Of a DNA stretch of 64,000 nucleotides, positions 7,304-16,460 are shown piece after piece. How positions within the stretch are numbered: position 1 is the stretch's first letter; every line of letters starts with the position of its first letter. This DNA is from Ruminococcus sp. NK3A76 (GTDB taxonomy: Bacteria; Bacillota; Clostridia; Oscillospirales; Ruminococcaceae). The stretch spans positions 496,001-560,000 of the forward strand of contig NZ_JMMA01000002.1 of the NCBI RefSeq assembly GCF_000686125.1. The letters run 5' to 3'. Both the position numbers and the translations under genes were made by a program. The notes beneath the pieces were generated by a model that saw only the letters and a list, made by a program, of their open reading frames with translations, made no database searches and had not been told where the DNA came from.

Positions 7304-10230
7304 CTAATAACGAACAGCCTGCGGCAGTGATAACCGACAGGCAGGAGGGGCAGACAGAAACAAAAAAGACCGCCCCTGCCAAGGAAAAAAAGAAAAGAGA
7401 CCCGGTAAAATGGTTGGCCGGCCTGCTTTTCGGCGACAGCGGCAAGTGGGTGTATATACCCGTGTTCTTAGTGCCGGTGGTGACTATGTATATAGTCTAT
7501 GCCTTCTTCGGCGTTCACCCGTATGGCGAGAACTCGGTGCTGGTGCTCGACCTTAACGGCCAGTATGTCTACTACTACGAGGCCATGCGTGATGCCTTCT
7601 GGGGCAACGGCAGTCTGATGTATGACTGGTCACGAAACCTCTCGGGCGAGATGTTCGGTATCTTCGGCTATTACCTTGCAAGCCCGTTCATGCTCGTGAT
7701 ATGTCTATTCCCACGTTCGGCCATGTGCGGAGCGATAGAAACTATGCAGCTTCTGAAGGTCGGTACAGCGGCTGTCACCTTTGCTTACCTTATGAGAAAG
7801 ACGAGCAGGCCCAAAAACGGGGCGCTGTGTATTTTCTCCTGCTGCTACTCGCTTATGGCGTATATGATAGTGCAGTTTATGGACCCGATGTGGCTTGACG
7901 GGCTAATATACCTGCCGCTCATCATATGGGGCGTTCACCGCCTTGTTGACGAGGGCAAGATGACTGCGTATATCATACCGCTCGCTCTGATGTTCATAGC
8001 GCACTTCTATATAGGCTATATGGTGGGCATATTCACAGGGCTTTATTTCATATCCTACTGCCTGTCAAAGGAGGGCAGGATATTTGCAAAGAATATAGTC
8101 CTCACAGTGCTGCGCTTTGCTATGGCAACAGTTATAGCGATACTCTGCGCCTGCATAGTGCTGATACCTGTGTATAATTCCCTTAAGCTCGGCAAGTTCG
8201 AGTTTACCGAGCCTGACTGGTCAATGGCAACGCAGTTCGATTTCCTGACCTTTATCACAAAACTCTTCCCCATGAGCTATGACACGGTGTACCCCGAGGG
8301 TCTGCCGATGATATACTGCGGCTCGATCGTGCTGCTGCTCGTTCCGCTGTTCTTTATGAACGAGAAGATATCCATGAAGGAAAAGTGCTCAAAGGGTCTT
8401 TTAGCGGCTTTCCTTATACTGTGTATGTATATAAGGCCTATAGACATGGTATGGCACGGCTTTCAGATGCCTAACTGGCTGCCTTTCAGGTATTCTTTTG
8501 CTTTCTCGCTGCTGCTTTTGTGGATGTCGTTCCGTGCATACGAGAATGCAGACGGCATAACCTCAAAGCAGATAGGCGGCGTGTTCATATCGCTGCTTGC
8601 GTTCCTTTTCTGGTGCGAGAGGGAGAATTACGAGCACTTCCAGATATTTGACACGATAACCGACGAAAAGGGCGAGCCCACCTGGAGAATGCAGGGCATA
8701 TGGTTCGGCATAATAGCGCTCAGCGTTTACTTTGCGCTGATACACCTTCACAGGAAATACCCCAAAATAAAGGTAGTACCTATAATAACCGTTATGCTCA
8801 TAGCGGCCGAGATGTTCTGCAACGCATCAGATACGCTCACCAAGATAGACAAGGACGTGGCATATTCGACCTACTATTCATACGAGCCGTATATGTCAAA
8901 CCTAAGGAGCTTCGTTGACAGCATCAAGCAGCAGGACGATGAGAAATTCTTCCGTATGGAGTCTACCTTCCACCGCACGGTAAATGACCCGATAGGGACC
9001 GACTACTACGGTGTTTCGCATTCGAGCTCGACTATGAATTCCCCGGCGCTGACGCTTCTTAAGCAGCTCGGATATGCTTACGGCGGCCACTATACAAAGT
9101 ATGACGGCTCGACTATCATGACCGATGCGCTCTTTGACATAAAGTATGTAATGGACAAGGAGACCGAAAAGGGCAGCAACCGCTATGTCGATTCGAGGAT
9201 AAAGATACCCTCGCAGTATCAGCTCGCAGGGCAGGCTGCAAGGACTAATATCGTCTATGAAAAGGGCGAGGACACCGACGATAAGGTCGAAAAGGAAGTG
9301 GCTGAGACCTATAAATTCTACCGCAACCCCTATAACTTAGGCCTTGGCATGGTATCCTCAGACCGTATCTTGAACGCTCAGATGAGCGACCGTAACCCCT
9401 TTGACAACCAGAATCAGATATTCAACTGTATTATCGGCGGAAACAGATACACTGAGTTCTTCACAAGGCTCAAGCCCATAAACACTGACAGAGAGAACGT
9501 CGGTGAGTCAAGGCTCCAGGACGGGCACAAGAAGTTCTTCAAGGAGGACGTTTCAAAGGCCGAGGCGCACCTTGACTTCGTTATCAGAATGGACAAGGAC
9601 AGCCCGCTTTATATGTTCCTGCCCAGCAAGTACGAGCGCAAGTGCAATATCTGGGTGCAGGACGAGGACGAGTTCCTTGTGACCGAGAATGAGATGGACT
9701 TCGCAGGCGAGTTCTTTGAGGGCGATAACCTTTCTATCCTCTCGCTCGGCGAATTCAAGAAAGATCAGGAGGTCAGGATAAGAGTTACCCTCGTTGATGA
9801 TACGAACGAGGCCTTCTGGTATGACGAGCTGTTCTACTCATTTGACGAGACTGACTTTGCAAGAGCAGTCGAGACGATAAGAGAGCAGGGCATACTTGAC
9901 ATCGAGGAGTTTGACGACAGATATGTCAAGGGAACTGTCAATGTTGACGGCAACGGCAAGTATCTCTTTACAACTATCCCCGACGAGGACGGCTGGACTG
10001 TCACAGTCAACGGCAAGAAGGTCGATTACGAGGTAACGCTCGATTCGCTGATAACTATCCCCCTTGAACGTGGCGAGAATGTCATCGAGCTGAGCTTCAG
10101 CCCGAATTATTTCAAGCTGGGCGTCGTGCTGTCCGTCATAGGCGTGCTAATGCTGCTCGGCGTGTTCTTATATGAGTATAAGGACGGCGAGCTGCTCGAC
10201 CGGCTGATAAACCGTGACGAGTATGAATAG
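7300..10230 (+). CDS. YfhO-family integral membrane protein (probable glycosyltransferase)
   Basis: This 976-residue protein has about a dozen transmembrane helices in its first 560 residues, a large extracytoplasmic domain to about 930, and one final helix near the C-terminus. It matches the YfhO family: an N-terminal cytosolic Lys-rich leader, then a GT-C-like core with acidic loop residues (LVLDLNGQY, DPMWLDGLIYLP) and WMSFRAY. YfhO proteins transfer a lipid-linked sugar to cell-surface polymers such as teichoic acid. The 4-bp overlap with the upstream CsbB-like gene supports a two-step surface glycosylation pathway. A terminator follows at 10255. The acceptor polymer is unknown. Confidence 0.85.
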   Translation: MTNNEQPAAVITDRQEGQTETKKTAPAKEKKKRDPVKWLAGLLFGDSGKWVYIPVFLVPVVTMYIVYAFFGVHPYGENSVLVLDLNGQYVYYYEAMRDAFWGNGSLMYDWSRNLSGEMFGIFGYYLASPFMLVICLFPRSAMCGAIETMQLLKVGTAAVTFAYLMRKTSRPKNGALCIFSCCYSLMAYMIVQFMDPMWLDGLIYLPLIIWGVHRLVDEGKMTAYIIPLALMFIAHFYIGYMVGIFTGLYFISYCLSKEGRIFAKNIVLTVLRFAMATVIAILCACIVLIPVYNSLKLGKFEFTEPDWSMATQFDFLTFITKLFPMSYDTVYPEGLPMIYCGSIVLLLVPLFFMNEKISMKEKCSKGLLAAFLILCMYIRPIDMVWHGFQMPNWLPFRYSFAFSLLLLWMSFRAYENADGITSKQIGGVFISLLAFLFWCERENYEHFQIFDTITDEKGEPTWRMQGIWFGIIALSVYFALIHLHRKYPKIKVVPIITVMLIAAEMFCNASDTLTKIDKDVAYSTYYSYEPYMSNLRSFVDSIKQQDDEKFFRMESTFHRTVNDPIGTDYYGVSHSSSTMNSPALTLLKQLGYAYGGHYTKYDGSTIMTDALFDIKYVMDKETEKGSNRYVDSRIKIPSQYQLAGQAARTNIVYEKGEDTDDKVEKEVAETYKFYRNPYNLGLGMVSSDRILNAQMSDRNPFDNQNQIFNCIIGGNRYTEFFTRLKPINTDRENVGESRLQDGHKKFFKEDVSKAEAHLDFVIRMDKDSPLYMFLPSKYERKCNIWVQDEDEFLVTENEMDFAGEFFEGDNLSILSLGEFKKDQEVRIRVTLVDDTNEAFWYDELFYSFDETDFARAVETIREQGILDIEEFDDRYVKGTVNVDGNGKYLFTTIPDEDGWTVTVNGKKVDYEVTLDSLITIPLERGENVIELSFSPNYFKLGVVLSVIGVLMLLGVFLYEYKDGELLDRLINRDEYE

Positions 10231-10254
10231 ATCCAACAAAACAGCATAGTATTC

Positions 10255-10298
10255 AGGGCGCTTTCGTCAGTACAGACGTGGGTGCCCTTACTTTATTT
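10255..10298 (+). terminator. Terminator after the yfhO-like gene
   Basis: AGGGCGC (10255-10261) pairs with GTGCCCT (10282-10288) with one G-U pair, enclosing an inner CGTC/GACG stem, followed by TACTTTATTT. Confidence 0.65.
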
Positions 10299-10313
10299 GT
10301 AAACTTTTCGTAA

Positions 10314-10342
10314 TTGACTTTGGGGGCAGGGTGAGTTATAAT
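10314..10342 (+). promoter_or_regulatory. Promoter of the SH3-ygjP operon
   Basis: TTGACT (10314-10319), 17-bp spacer, TATAAT (10337-10342), about 40 bp upstream of the TTG start at 10383. Confidence 0.75.
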
Positions 10343-10382
10343 ATTATTGTAACAATAAATATTAAGAATGGGGTAATATACA

Positions 10383-10862
10383 TTGAGTAAAAGAAGGAGA
10401 AGCGCTGATACGGGCAACCAGCTCATAGGCGTTGTCGCTATCATAGCTGTGGCGATATTTGTTGTCGGCGTTATTATCATATTTGCCAAGAGCCTTTTCT
10501 CGGGCGTTGAGGCAGATGTCCCGAAGGGGCTCGATACTGCTACCGTTGCAAATGCCGCCGCACAGACAGAGGCTGTGCAAAGCGATGACTCAAAGGAGCA
10601 GACAGAGGAGACCAAGAAGACCAAAAAGACAAAGAAGACCGAGGCTACAGAAGAAAAGAAGGGGCTCGGTACAAAGACAGTGCAGGAATATGCATACCTG
10701 AGAAAAGACCCTTCACCCGAGGGCGAGCAGGTGATATGTATGTCGCCAGGCATCGTGGTGACAGTGCTCTCTAAGGAAGATGAGAACGGCTACGTTCAGG
10801 CGAGCTTTGACTATAACGGCACATTGCTTGAGGGCTGGGTACACAGCTCCTACCTTGCGTAA
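10383..10862 (+). CDS. Membrane-anchored SH3-like (SH3b) protein
   Basis: The 159-residue protein has an N-terminal transmembrane helix (about 15-40), a Thr/Lys/Glu-rich linker of about 50 residues, and a C-terminal SH3b-like domain (about 95-159, ending GWVHSSYLA). SH3b domains bind peptidoglycan or peptides outside the cell. The start is a TTG at 10383, with GGGG 9-12 bp upstream and no better alternative in frame before the membrane helix. The TAA stop shares one base with the ATG of the next gene, so the two are translationally coupled. Confidence 0.75.
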   Translation: MSKRRRSADTGNQLIGVVAIIAVAIFVVGVIIIFAKSLFSGVEADVPKGLDTATVANAAAQTEAVQSDDSKEQTEETKKTKKTKKTEATEEKKGLGTKTVQEYAYLRKDPSPEGEQVICMSPGIVVTVLSKEDENGYVQASFDYNGTLLEGWVHSSYLA

Positions 10863-11563
10863 TGAGTAAGGAAGCAAGACTGCTGCGGTTTGAGGACGGG
10901 CGTGAGACCGAGGCGGTCATAGACAAGGGAAAGCGCAAAAACCTCTATCTACAGATAAAAGAGGGCTATCTGACCATAAAGATGCCGGACGGCATGAGCG
11001 ATGAAGATATGATGAAGTTCGTCGAGTCGAGGGAGAAGTGGATATTCAAGTCTCTCGCACAGTGCGCAAGACAGCCTGTAAGGCTGACGACCTATGAGGA
11101 CGGCGAGCAGTTTGACCTTATGGGAAGGCTGGCGACACTTCGCTATATCACCCCTGATAAGTATAAAGAGCCATATATGGAGGGCGACAACCTTTATATA
11201 AGCGTGCCGAAGCAGGGGGCGGATATCGACTCGGTAAGGCGTGATGCGACAAACTTTATCACATCACTTGCCAACCGTGAGCTTCGTGAGAGCTGCGAGC
11301 GGCTCATAAACCTCACAAAGCTCTGTCCTAAGAAAATAACAATAAAGCAAATGAAAAGCTGCTGGGGAAGATGTTCTTCCAATGGCAGCATTTCTCTTAA
11401 TTTCTATCTTTATGAGCACCCGAAGGAGTGTATGGACTACGTTGTGGTGCATGAGCTGTGCCACCTTGTGCATATGGACCACAGCCCGCAGTTCTGGGCG
11501 CTCGTTGAAAGGTATATCCCCGACTGCAAGGAGATAAGAAGACGGCTGAATTATAACGAATGA
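10862..11563 (+). CDS. YgjP/SprT-like zinc metallopeptidase
   Basis: This 233-residue protein is of the YgjP-like metallopeptidase family. The zinc site HELCHLVHMDHS near residues 198-209 supplies two histidines and the catalytic Glu, and a third ligand is expected from the following histidine. The upstream block KSCWGRCSSNGSISLNF is also characteristic of the family. No signal peptide is seen, so it is cytoplasmic. The physiological substrate of these proteins is not established. Its start overlaps the stop of the SH3 gene by one base, and its stop overlaps the next start (ATGA). Confidence 0.88.
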   Translation: MSKEARLLRFEDGRETEAVIDKGKRKNLYLQIKEGYLTIKMPDGMSDEDMMKFVESREKWIFKSLAQCARQPVRLTTYEDGEQFDLMGRLATLRYITPDKYKEPYMEGDNLYISVPKQGADIDSVRRDATNFITSLANRELRESCERLINLTKLCPKKITIKQMKSCWGRCSSNGSISLNFYLYEHPKECMDYVVVHELCHLVHMDHSPQFWALVERYIPDCKEIRRRLNYNE

Positions 11564-11895
11564 CGGGGGCGACTATGGATAAGGATAACGGCAGGCTTAT
11601 AATATCGGGCGAGGAACTCTTTTTTGAGTATAAGGGGGTAAGCTACACACTTACCTCAAACCGCTATGATCCCTGCACCTATATTAGCAGGGGCGATGAT
11701 ACAGTCTGCACATTGCATAATGCCTTTAACACCGATGAGCTTAAAGATGCCTTTGAAAAGGGCGGCACTGTAAAGGCGCTTGACTGGGCAGACTATGACG
11801 AAACAGGGTTTTGCAAAGCTCTTGCTGCGGCGCTTGACAGCGGCAGGGCGGAGCTTGATTTTACATATGCAGCAAAGCTCTCACAACGAACTTAA
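11560..11895 (+). CDS. Small hypothetical protein in ygjP operon
   Basis: A 111-residue, mildly acidic, soluble protein with no recognised domain. It overlaps the metallopeptidase stop by 4 bp, which supports it being real and co-translated; an alternative ATG at 11575 would remove five residues. The mixed beta-type N-terminal half (LIISGEELFFEYKGVSYTL) and helical C-terminal half suggest a small alpha/beta fold. Confidence 0.6.
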   Translation: MTGATMDKDNGRLIISGEELFFEYKGVSYTLTSNRYDPCTYISRGDDTVCTLHNAFNTDELKDAFEKGGTVKALDWADYDETGFCKALAAALDSGRAELDFTYAAKLSQRT

Positions 11896-11926
11896 CAATA
11901 CATCACACCAAAGGAGGAACAAAACA

Positions 11927-13135
11927 ATGAACAGAGCAAAGATACTGTCTTTGATATCGGCAGCTGCGATGACAATTTCGCTTGCTTCGTGCAGCTTCGG
12001 CGAGAGCTCGTCTTACGCTGAGTCAGCAGCGCCGTCTAACAAGAACGAATCATCAGTTGACTTTAATACGACGACCGACGGCTCGGCAAGAGTAAAGGTA
12101 AACGGCAAGGACTTTGAGGTCGGCGGCAAGAAGCTGTGGCTAAACGGCGTCAATGCCCCGTGGATAAAGTGGAACGACTTCGGCGGTGATTTCAGCTTTA
12201 TGGAATGGAGCGAGCATTTCAAACAGCTCCACGAAAACGGCGTAAACTGCGCCAGAGTATGGATATCCTGCAACGGCGAGGTCGGCATGGAGATAGACGA
12301 TGACGGCAACTTCACAGGTGCGACCGAGCAGCACTGGAAGGATCTTTCGGAGCTTTTCAGCATAGCCGAGGCGAACCAGATATACATAATGGCGACTGTT
12401 CAGTCATTTGACCACTACAAGGACGATGATAATTTAGACGATTCCAAGGAGAAATTCGGCGCTTGGCGAAAGCTCGTTCAGGACAGCAAGAAGACTGACG
12501 CTTATGTCAACAACTACATTATCCCGCTTGTCGAGAAGTTCGGCAAGAGCGATTATTTCTTCTCAGTAGACCTCTGCAACGAGCCCGACTGGATATATGA
12601 GAACAAGGAATGCGGCAAGATAGACTGGGAAGACCTTTCCTCATACTACGCAAAGGCATCGGCTGCGATACACGAGCACTCAGATGTGCTGGTGACTGTC
12701 GGCATGGGTATGCCCAAGTACAATTCTCAGGGTATGCAGGGAAACAAGATAGGCAACGACTATCTGCAAGAGCTTATCAGCTCGCAAGAGGGCTACAAGA
12801 CTGAGCTGGCATATGTTGACTTTTACTCTACTCACTGGTACCCGTGGGAGGAGGGTTCTGGCATGGGCAACCCATTCAAGCAGACCCCTGAGGAGTTCAG
12901 GCTGGAATACGACAGGCCGATAGTCATAGGCGAATGCCCCGGAACGCCCGAGGGAGTGAGCCTTACAGACGAATACCAGGCAGCGTATGACCTTGACTAC
13001 GACGGCGTACTCGCATGGAAGACGAGCGGCCAGAACGACGGCAACGGCCTCATAGACGACATTACCCCCACCACCAAGGCCATGTGGGAGAAATACGAGT
13101 CGGAGGTATTCCCGAACGGCTACAAATCGGCATAA
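11927..13135 (+). CDS. GH5-like glycosidase lipoprotein
   Basis: This 402-residue secreted enzyme starts with a lipoprotein signal peptide whose lipobox is LASC (residues 19-22), so it should be anchored to the outer face of the membrane. The Ser-rich linker to about 55 is followed by a (beta/alpha)8 domain. The acid/base Glu is E219 in LCNEP and the probable nucleophile E336 in IVIGECPG, as in family 5 beta-mannanases and endoglucanases. The start is the ATG at 11927 preceded by AAGGAGGA; the frame is open upstream to 11780 but that overlaps the preceding gene. A terminator follows at 13157. Substrate is probably mannan or beta-glucan; I cannot decide which. Confidence 0.85.
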   Translation: MNRAKILSLISAAAMTISLASCSFGESSSYAESAAPSNKNESSVDFNTTTDGSARVKVNGKDFEVGGKKLWLNGVNAPWIKWNDFGGDFSFMEWSEHFKQLHENGVNCARVWISCNGEVGMEIDDDGNFTGATEQHWKDLSELFSIAEANQIYIMATVQSFDHYKDDDNLDDSKEKFGAWRKLVQDSKKTDAYVNNYIIPLVEKFGKSDYFFSVDLCNEPDWIYENKECGKIDWEDLSSYYAKASAAIHEHSDVLVTVGMGMPKYNSQGMQGNKIGNDYLQELISSQEGYKTELAYVDFYSTHWYPWEEGSGMGNPFKQTPEEFRLEYDRPIVIGECPGTPEGVSLTDEYQAAYDLDYDGVLAWKTSGQNDGNGLIDDITPTTKAMWEKYESEVFPNGYKSA

Positions 13136-13156
13136 ACACGCATAATTTTACAACAA

Positions 13157-13190
13157 CAGGAGCAGATGTTATGCTGCTCCTGCTTTTTTG
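13157..13190 (+). terminator. Terminator after the GH5 gene
   Basis: CAGGAGCAG (13157-13165) pairs with CTGCTCCTG (13174-13182), 8-nt loop, then CTTTTTTG. Confidence 0.85.
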
Positions 13191-13279
13191 TTGATAATAT
13201 CAGTAAACAAAATACAAATGCTATGTGCAATTTGTACATAACTGCTAAATATGAATTTGTAATTTCTTATATTTGGCAC

Positions 13280-13308
13280 TTGAAAAATATTTATAAATGT
13301 GTTAAAAT
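13280..13308 (+). promoter_or_regulatory. Promoter of the AWF-precursor / giant-protein cluster
   Basis: TTGAAA (13280-13285), 17-bp spacer, TAAAAT (13303-13308), about 30 bp before the ATG at 13340. It lies in the AT-rich gap after the GH5 terminator. Confidence 0.65.
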
Positions 13309-13339
13309 AAAATAGAGTAACTATATCCAGGGGGATAGT

Positions 13340-14431
13340 ATGCCCTTTTGGCGGAAACACGCAGGAAAAGAGGTGAGTGCGGTGAGCGGCGAGAACATTG
13401 ATACCACAATGCAGCCTGAGAACGGCGAGCAGGCCGGTGAAAGAAAAAAGCGCCTGATAAAGCTCGGCGCCATGCTGACGCTCACTGTGCTGATACTGAT
13501 TTTCACCACCGTTGCGTGGTTCACCATGAACCAGGCCGTCGAGGCGGATAATATGGGGGTCAGGGCGAAGGGCGTCCCGTTTGAGATAGCTGTTAAAGGC
13601 AGCAGTGTGCGAAATGACGAGGAGTTTATCAAGGCAGCCTCTGACTACGGATACGGCGACAGTGAAGTTATCTCAGGCTACTATGTCACGGGAGCAAGCG
13701 ATTCTCAGATAAAGATCAGGTTTGACCCTTCGGAGAATGAGAAGACAGTGTTCGGTCCCGACAGCAGCGGCGAGATAGAGTTTTACGTCGTTCCTACAGA
13801 GACAGGCGATCTGACAGTCAGGATAGATCTTGATGTCATCGGTTTTAAGCAGGCCGGCGATGATATAATCCGTGTATCTGAATTGACTACGGATAATTCC
13901 GGTCTTGCGCAGAGTGCTATAGATCAGTGTCAAACTGCGGAGAATTACCTTAAAGGCCATATCCTTTTCTTTGAGGAGCCGGGCGACACAGCGTCAACGA
14001 CACCCGCAGATAGAAAGTATTACTATAAAAAGCCCATAACGACCGGCACTCTGGAAAAGAGCTTTACAAACGCAAGAAAGAACGAGCCGCAGAAGGTGAC
14101 CATATACTGGATGTGGACAAATACGCTCGGTCAGATAGCGCTCAAGGACAACAGCTCGGGGCTCAGAAGTGATTATCCTGTGGTGCCGGACGTCGTTGAT
14201 GACGGGAGTGACATCTCTGAGACTGACAAGGGAAAGCTCATACAGTATCTTATAGATAATAAAAGCATGGTCTTTGCAAATCACAGCAGTATCTCAGACT
14301 CAGAGATACTTGATGCAAAGACTGAAGCGAATTTCAACAAGCTGAGCGACGGATACAATGATGCCGATTATCAGATAGGCTCAAATATCAACTACTTTAT
14401 GATAGATGTAACTGTAACGCCGGCAGACTAA
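13340..14431 (+). CDS. TasA/camelysin-like surface protein precursor (AWF motif) 1
   Basis: The product is 363 residues. A charged cytoplasmic leader (1-40) is followed by a hydrophobic helix (about 41-59) and then AWFTMNQAVEADNM at 59-72. The aromatic motif right after the helix is typical of SipW-processed TasA/camelysin-type precursors. The same pattern, including the following NMxVxAK segment, recurs in the gene at 27106. The rest is acidic and beta-rich without cysteine clusters or an LPxTG motif. CAGGGGGAT precedes the ATG. It begins a run of four co-oriented genes ending in the giant protein. Polymerisation or fibre formation is inferred from family resemblance only. Confidence 0.65.
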   Translation: MPFWRKHAGKEVSAVSGENIDTTMQPENGEQAGERKKRLIKLGAMLTLTVLILIFTTVAWFTMNQAVEADNMGVRAKGVPFEIAVKGSSVRNDEEFIKAASDYGYGDSEVISGYYVTGASDSQIKIRFDPSENEKTVFGPDSSGEIEFYVVPTETGDLTVRIDLDVIGFKQAGDDIIRVSELTTDNSGLAQSAIDQCQTAENYLKGHILFFEEPGDTASTTPADRKYYYKKPITTGTLEKSFTNARKNEPQKVTIYWMWTNTLGQIALKDNSSGLRSDYPVVPDVVDDGSDISETDKGKLIQYLIDNKSMVFANHSSISDSEILDAKTEANFNKLSDGYNDADYQIGSNINYFMIDVTVTPAD

Positions 14432-14455
14432 AGCTAAAGGGAGGTGGCAGATGAT

Positions 14456-15295
14456 ATGAAAGGTCTGGCCTTGAAATTTAATAATCTGCCGCTCAAAAAA
14501 AAAGCTGCGCTGATACTGGCGGTCATGCTGACTTTGGCACTGTGTGTCATGGTGCCTGTCTTTGCATGGTTTTATACGCAGAGAAAAGCAGCCGAGCTGT
14601 ATAAGGTCGAGTTCCCTAACTCATTATACCTCAATGCTGCGCAGAGAGAAGACAGAATGTATTTCAATATGAATGCTATAAGCCCGTATAAGACAGACCC
14701 GGTGACAGGGGGGCTTGAGCATGACGAAGACGGCAAGCTGATACCGGTGAACGATCAGAAATATGTCTTTTCTGTCTCGGGGTCAAATACATCGAACTAT
14801 AAGATACAGCTTGCGCATACCAACAACAACCAGTTTACATACAAGATATATCCTGCGACACAGTATTCTTCACAAGAGGCTATACCGAGCGGCACTGATG
14901 AAAATGATGTGGTGCTTTACAGTATGCATCAGAACAGCCATACGGAAAATGACCTTCAGGTGTCTGATGATATCTACAGTGAAGAAGGCACAAAGTATTA
15001 TGTCAAGGCATCAGGACCTCTGAACGGGGGATACAAGAACAATGAGACCGAAACACCGATGAAGGCAAAGACCGGGGATAATTTCTATGAGGGGAATTAC
15101 GGTGAGCTTGAAAATGTTCAGGAGGACGATGTGCCTTCCTACTGGCAGTCGGGAGCGGTGACTGTAACGCCGGAAAGCGGCAACTTCTGTGATTACTATA
15201 TAATAGAGGTGTCGTGGGAAAAAAGGCTTTCCGAGACTGACAGGACGTTTGAGAAGAAAGAGACTGACATGGTATATATAACTGCTTACAGATAG
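14456..15295 (+). CDS. TasA/camelysin-like surface protein precursor (AWF motif) 2
   Basis: This 279-residue protein has a basic N-terminus, a hydrophobic helix at about 17-37 and AWFYTQRK starting at 37, the same layout as its neighbour. The mature part is rich in Asn, Thr, Tyr and Glu and predicted beta-structured. The start is placed at the ATG at 14456 because GGGAGG lies 11 bp upstream; the earlier GTG at 14444 abuts the ribosome site and is unlikely. It lies 24 bp downstream of the first precursor gene. No enzymatic motif is seen. Confidence 0.6.
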   Translation: MKGLALKFNNLPLKKKAALILAVMLTLALCVMVPVFAWFYTQRKAAELYKVEFPNSLYLNAAQREDRMYFNMNAISPYKTDPVTGGLEHDEDGKLIPVNDQKYVFSVSGSNTSNYKIQLAHTNNNQFTYKIYPATQYSSQEAIPSGTDENDVVLYSMHQNSHTENDLQVSDDIYSEEGTKYYVKASGPLNGGYKNNETETPMKAKTGDNFYEGNYGELENVQEDDVPSYWQSGAVTVTPESGNFCDYYIIEVSWEKRLSETDRTFEKKETDMVYITAYR

Positions 15296-15324
15296 CAGAC
15301 TATCAGGGAAAGGAGCTGCTTTAA

Positions 15325-16398
15325 ATGAAAAACAATATAAAAGCATTTGTAAAAAAGCGCTGGCTCCTTATCTGGATCGTGTCGGTGACTGCTTTGCTTT
15401 GTACGATGATAGCATATGCAGAATACCCGAGATCAAATGATTTTATGAAAAGGGTGGTTCTGTCTGACGAATCGGTCGATATGATGTTTTCTTCAAACTA
15501 TCTTACGCTGATAGAGAATGAGAAGATCGCTTATCAGCCGGTATATGTCAGCCAGCTGACTGATCTTGACAGCAGACAGACATATGATGTAGATGTGTTT
15601 GTATGGAACTACGATATCGACGGTTCGGGCGATTACTACAAAAAGCAGATCAAGTATGATCTTGATATATCAGTAGTTGACAGCCAGGGAAATGTGATAA
15701 CCAGCCTGGAAAGCGGAAAAACCATACAGATAGTTAAAAACGACGCTGCTACCGCATTGACTGCGTTCAGCTCCTCCAGCTCATCGTATACATATCACAG
15801 CCCGTCGCCTGAGACGCTTGATACAGATGCAAGATCGCAGAATAAATACACGATCAAGTTCTCAAAGAACTGGGATCTGAAAAACGATGCAAACAAGAGA
15901 GTGCTGATAAAGGCCACACCTACGTCCGAATTCCCTGACCTCAAGCCGCTGGCAGCAGCTATCGGCCTTAAGGAGGAATTATCATCATCTTCGTCGGGCT
16001 GGTCATACTATATAAATGAACAGAGATTGTCTTCTGCTGCTGCATCTTCTGACTACGACGCATACAACCTTGTTCTGACAGGTACCGGCAGTGAGGAGAT
16101 AGTTATCGAATGGGATCCGGCAGTTATTGCACTTAACAAGGATTTTTACGAAGCAGACGGCGCTTTTCCGTTTGTTTCAGGGGAAGTTGCTTATGAACAA
16201 GGCGCTGGCACCAATGACTGGGATAAGCTGACGATCAACGCTGATTCATATGCCCCCGAAAAGAATTACAGAAACAGATATGATATACAGCTGTATAAGG
16301 TAAACGGCGAGATAAGCAGCTCGTGGGCTTTTGTCGGCGCTGAGCAGGCGGACGGCATATGTCTGACGATCAACATACCTACAGACACCAACAGCTGA
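15325..16398 (+). CDS. Secreted protein precursor in the AWF cluster
   Basis: The 357-residue protein begins with a basic segment and a hydrophobic helix (about 12-31) ending IAYAEYP, which looks like an ordinary or SipW-type cleavage region. The mature region contains Ser-rich patches (SSSSSYTY, SSSSSGWS) and a beta-rich fold. GGAGCTG-type ribosome site precedes the ATG. It sits 29 bp after the second AWF precursor and 62 bp before the giant protein, so it is probably a minor component of the same surface structure. No known domain is recognised. Confidence 0.6.
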   Translation: MKNNIKAFVKKRWLLIWIVSVTALLCTMIAYAEYPRSNDFMKRVVLSDESVDMMFSSNYLTLIENEKIAYQPVYVSQLTDLDSRQTYDVDVFVWNYDIDGSGDYYKKQIKYDLDISVVDSQGNVITSLESGKTIQIVKNDAATALTAFSSSSSSYTYHSPSPETLDTDARSQNKYTIKFSKNWDLKNDANKRVLIKATPTSEFPDLKPLAAAIGLKEELSSSSSGWSYYINEQRLSSAAASSDYDAYNLVLTGTGSEEIVIEWDPAVIALNKDFYEADGAFPFVSGEVAYEQGAGTNDWDKLTINADSYAPEKNYRNRYDIQLYKVNGEISSSWAFVGAEQADGICLTINIPTDTNS

Positions 16399-16460
16399 TA
16401 ATTTAGATACACTTATTTTATATGAGAAGCGGTTTCTCATATTTCAGGAGAATGGTTTTC

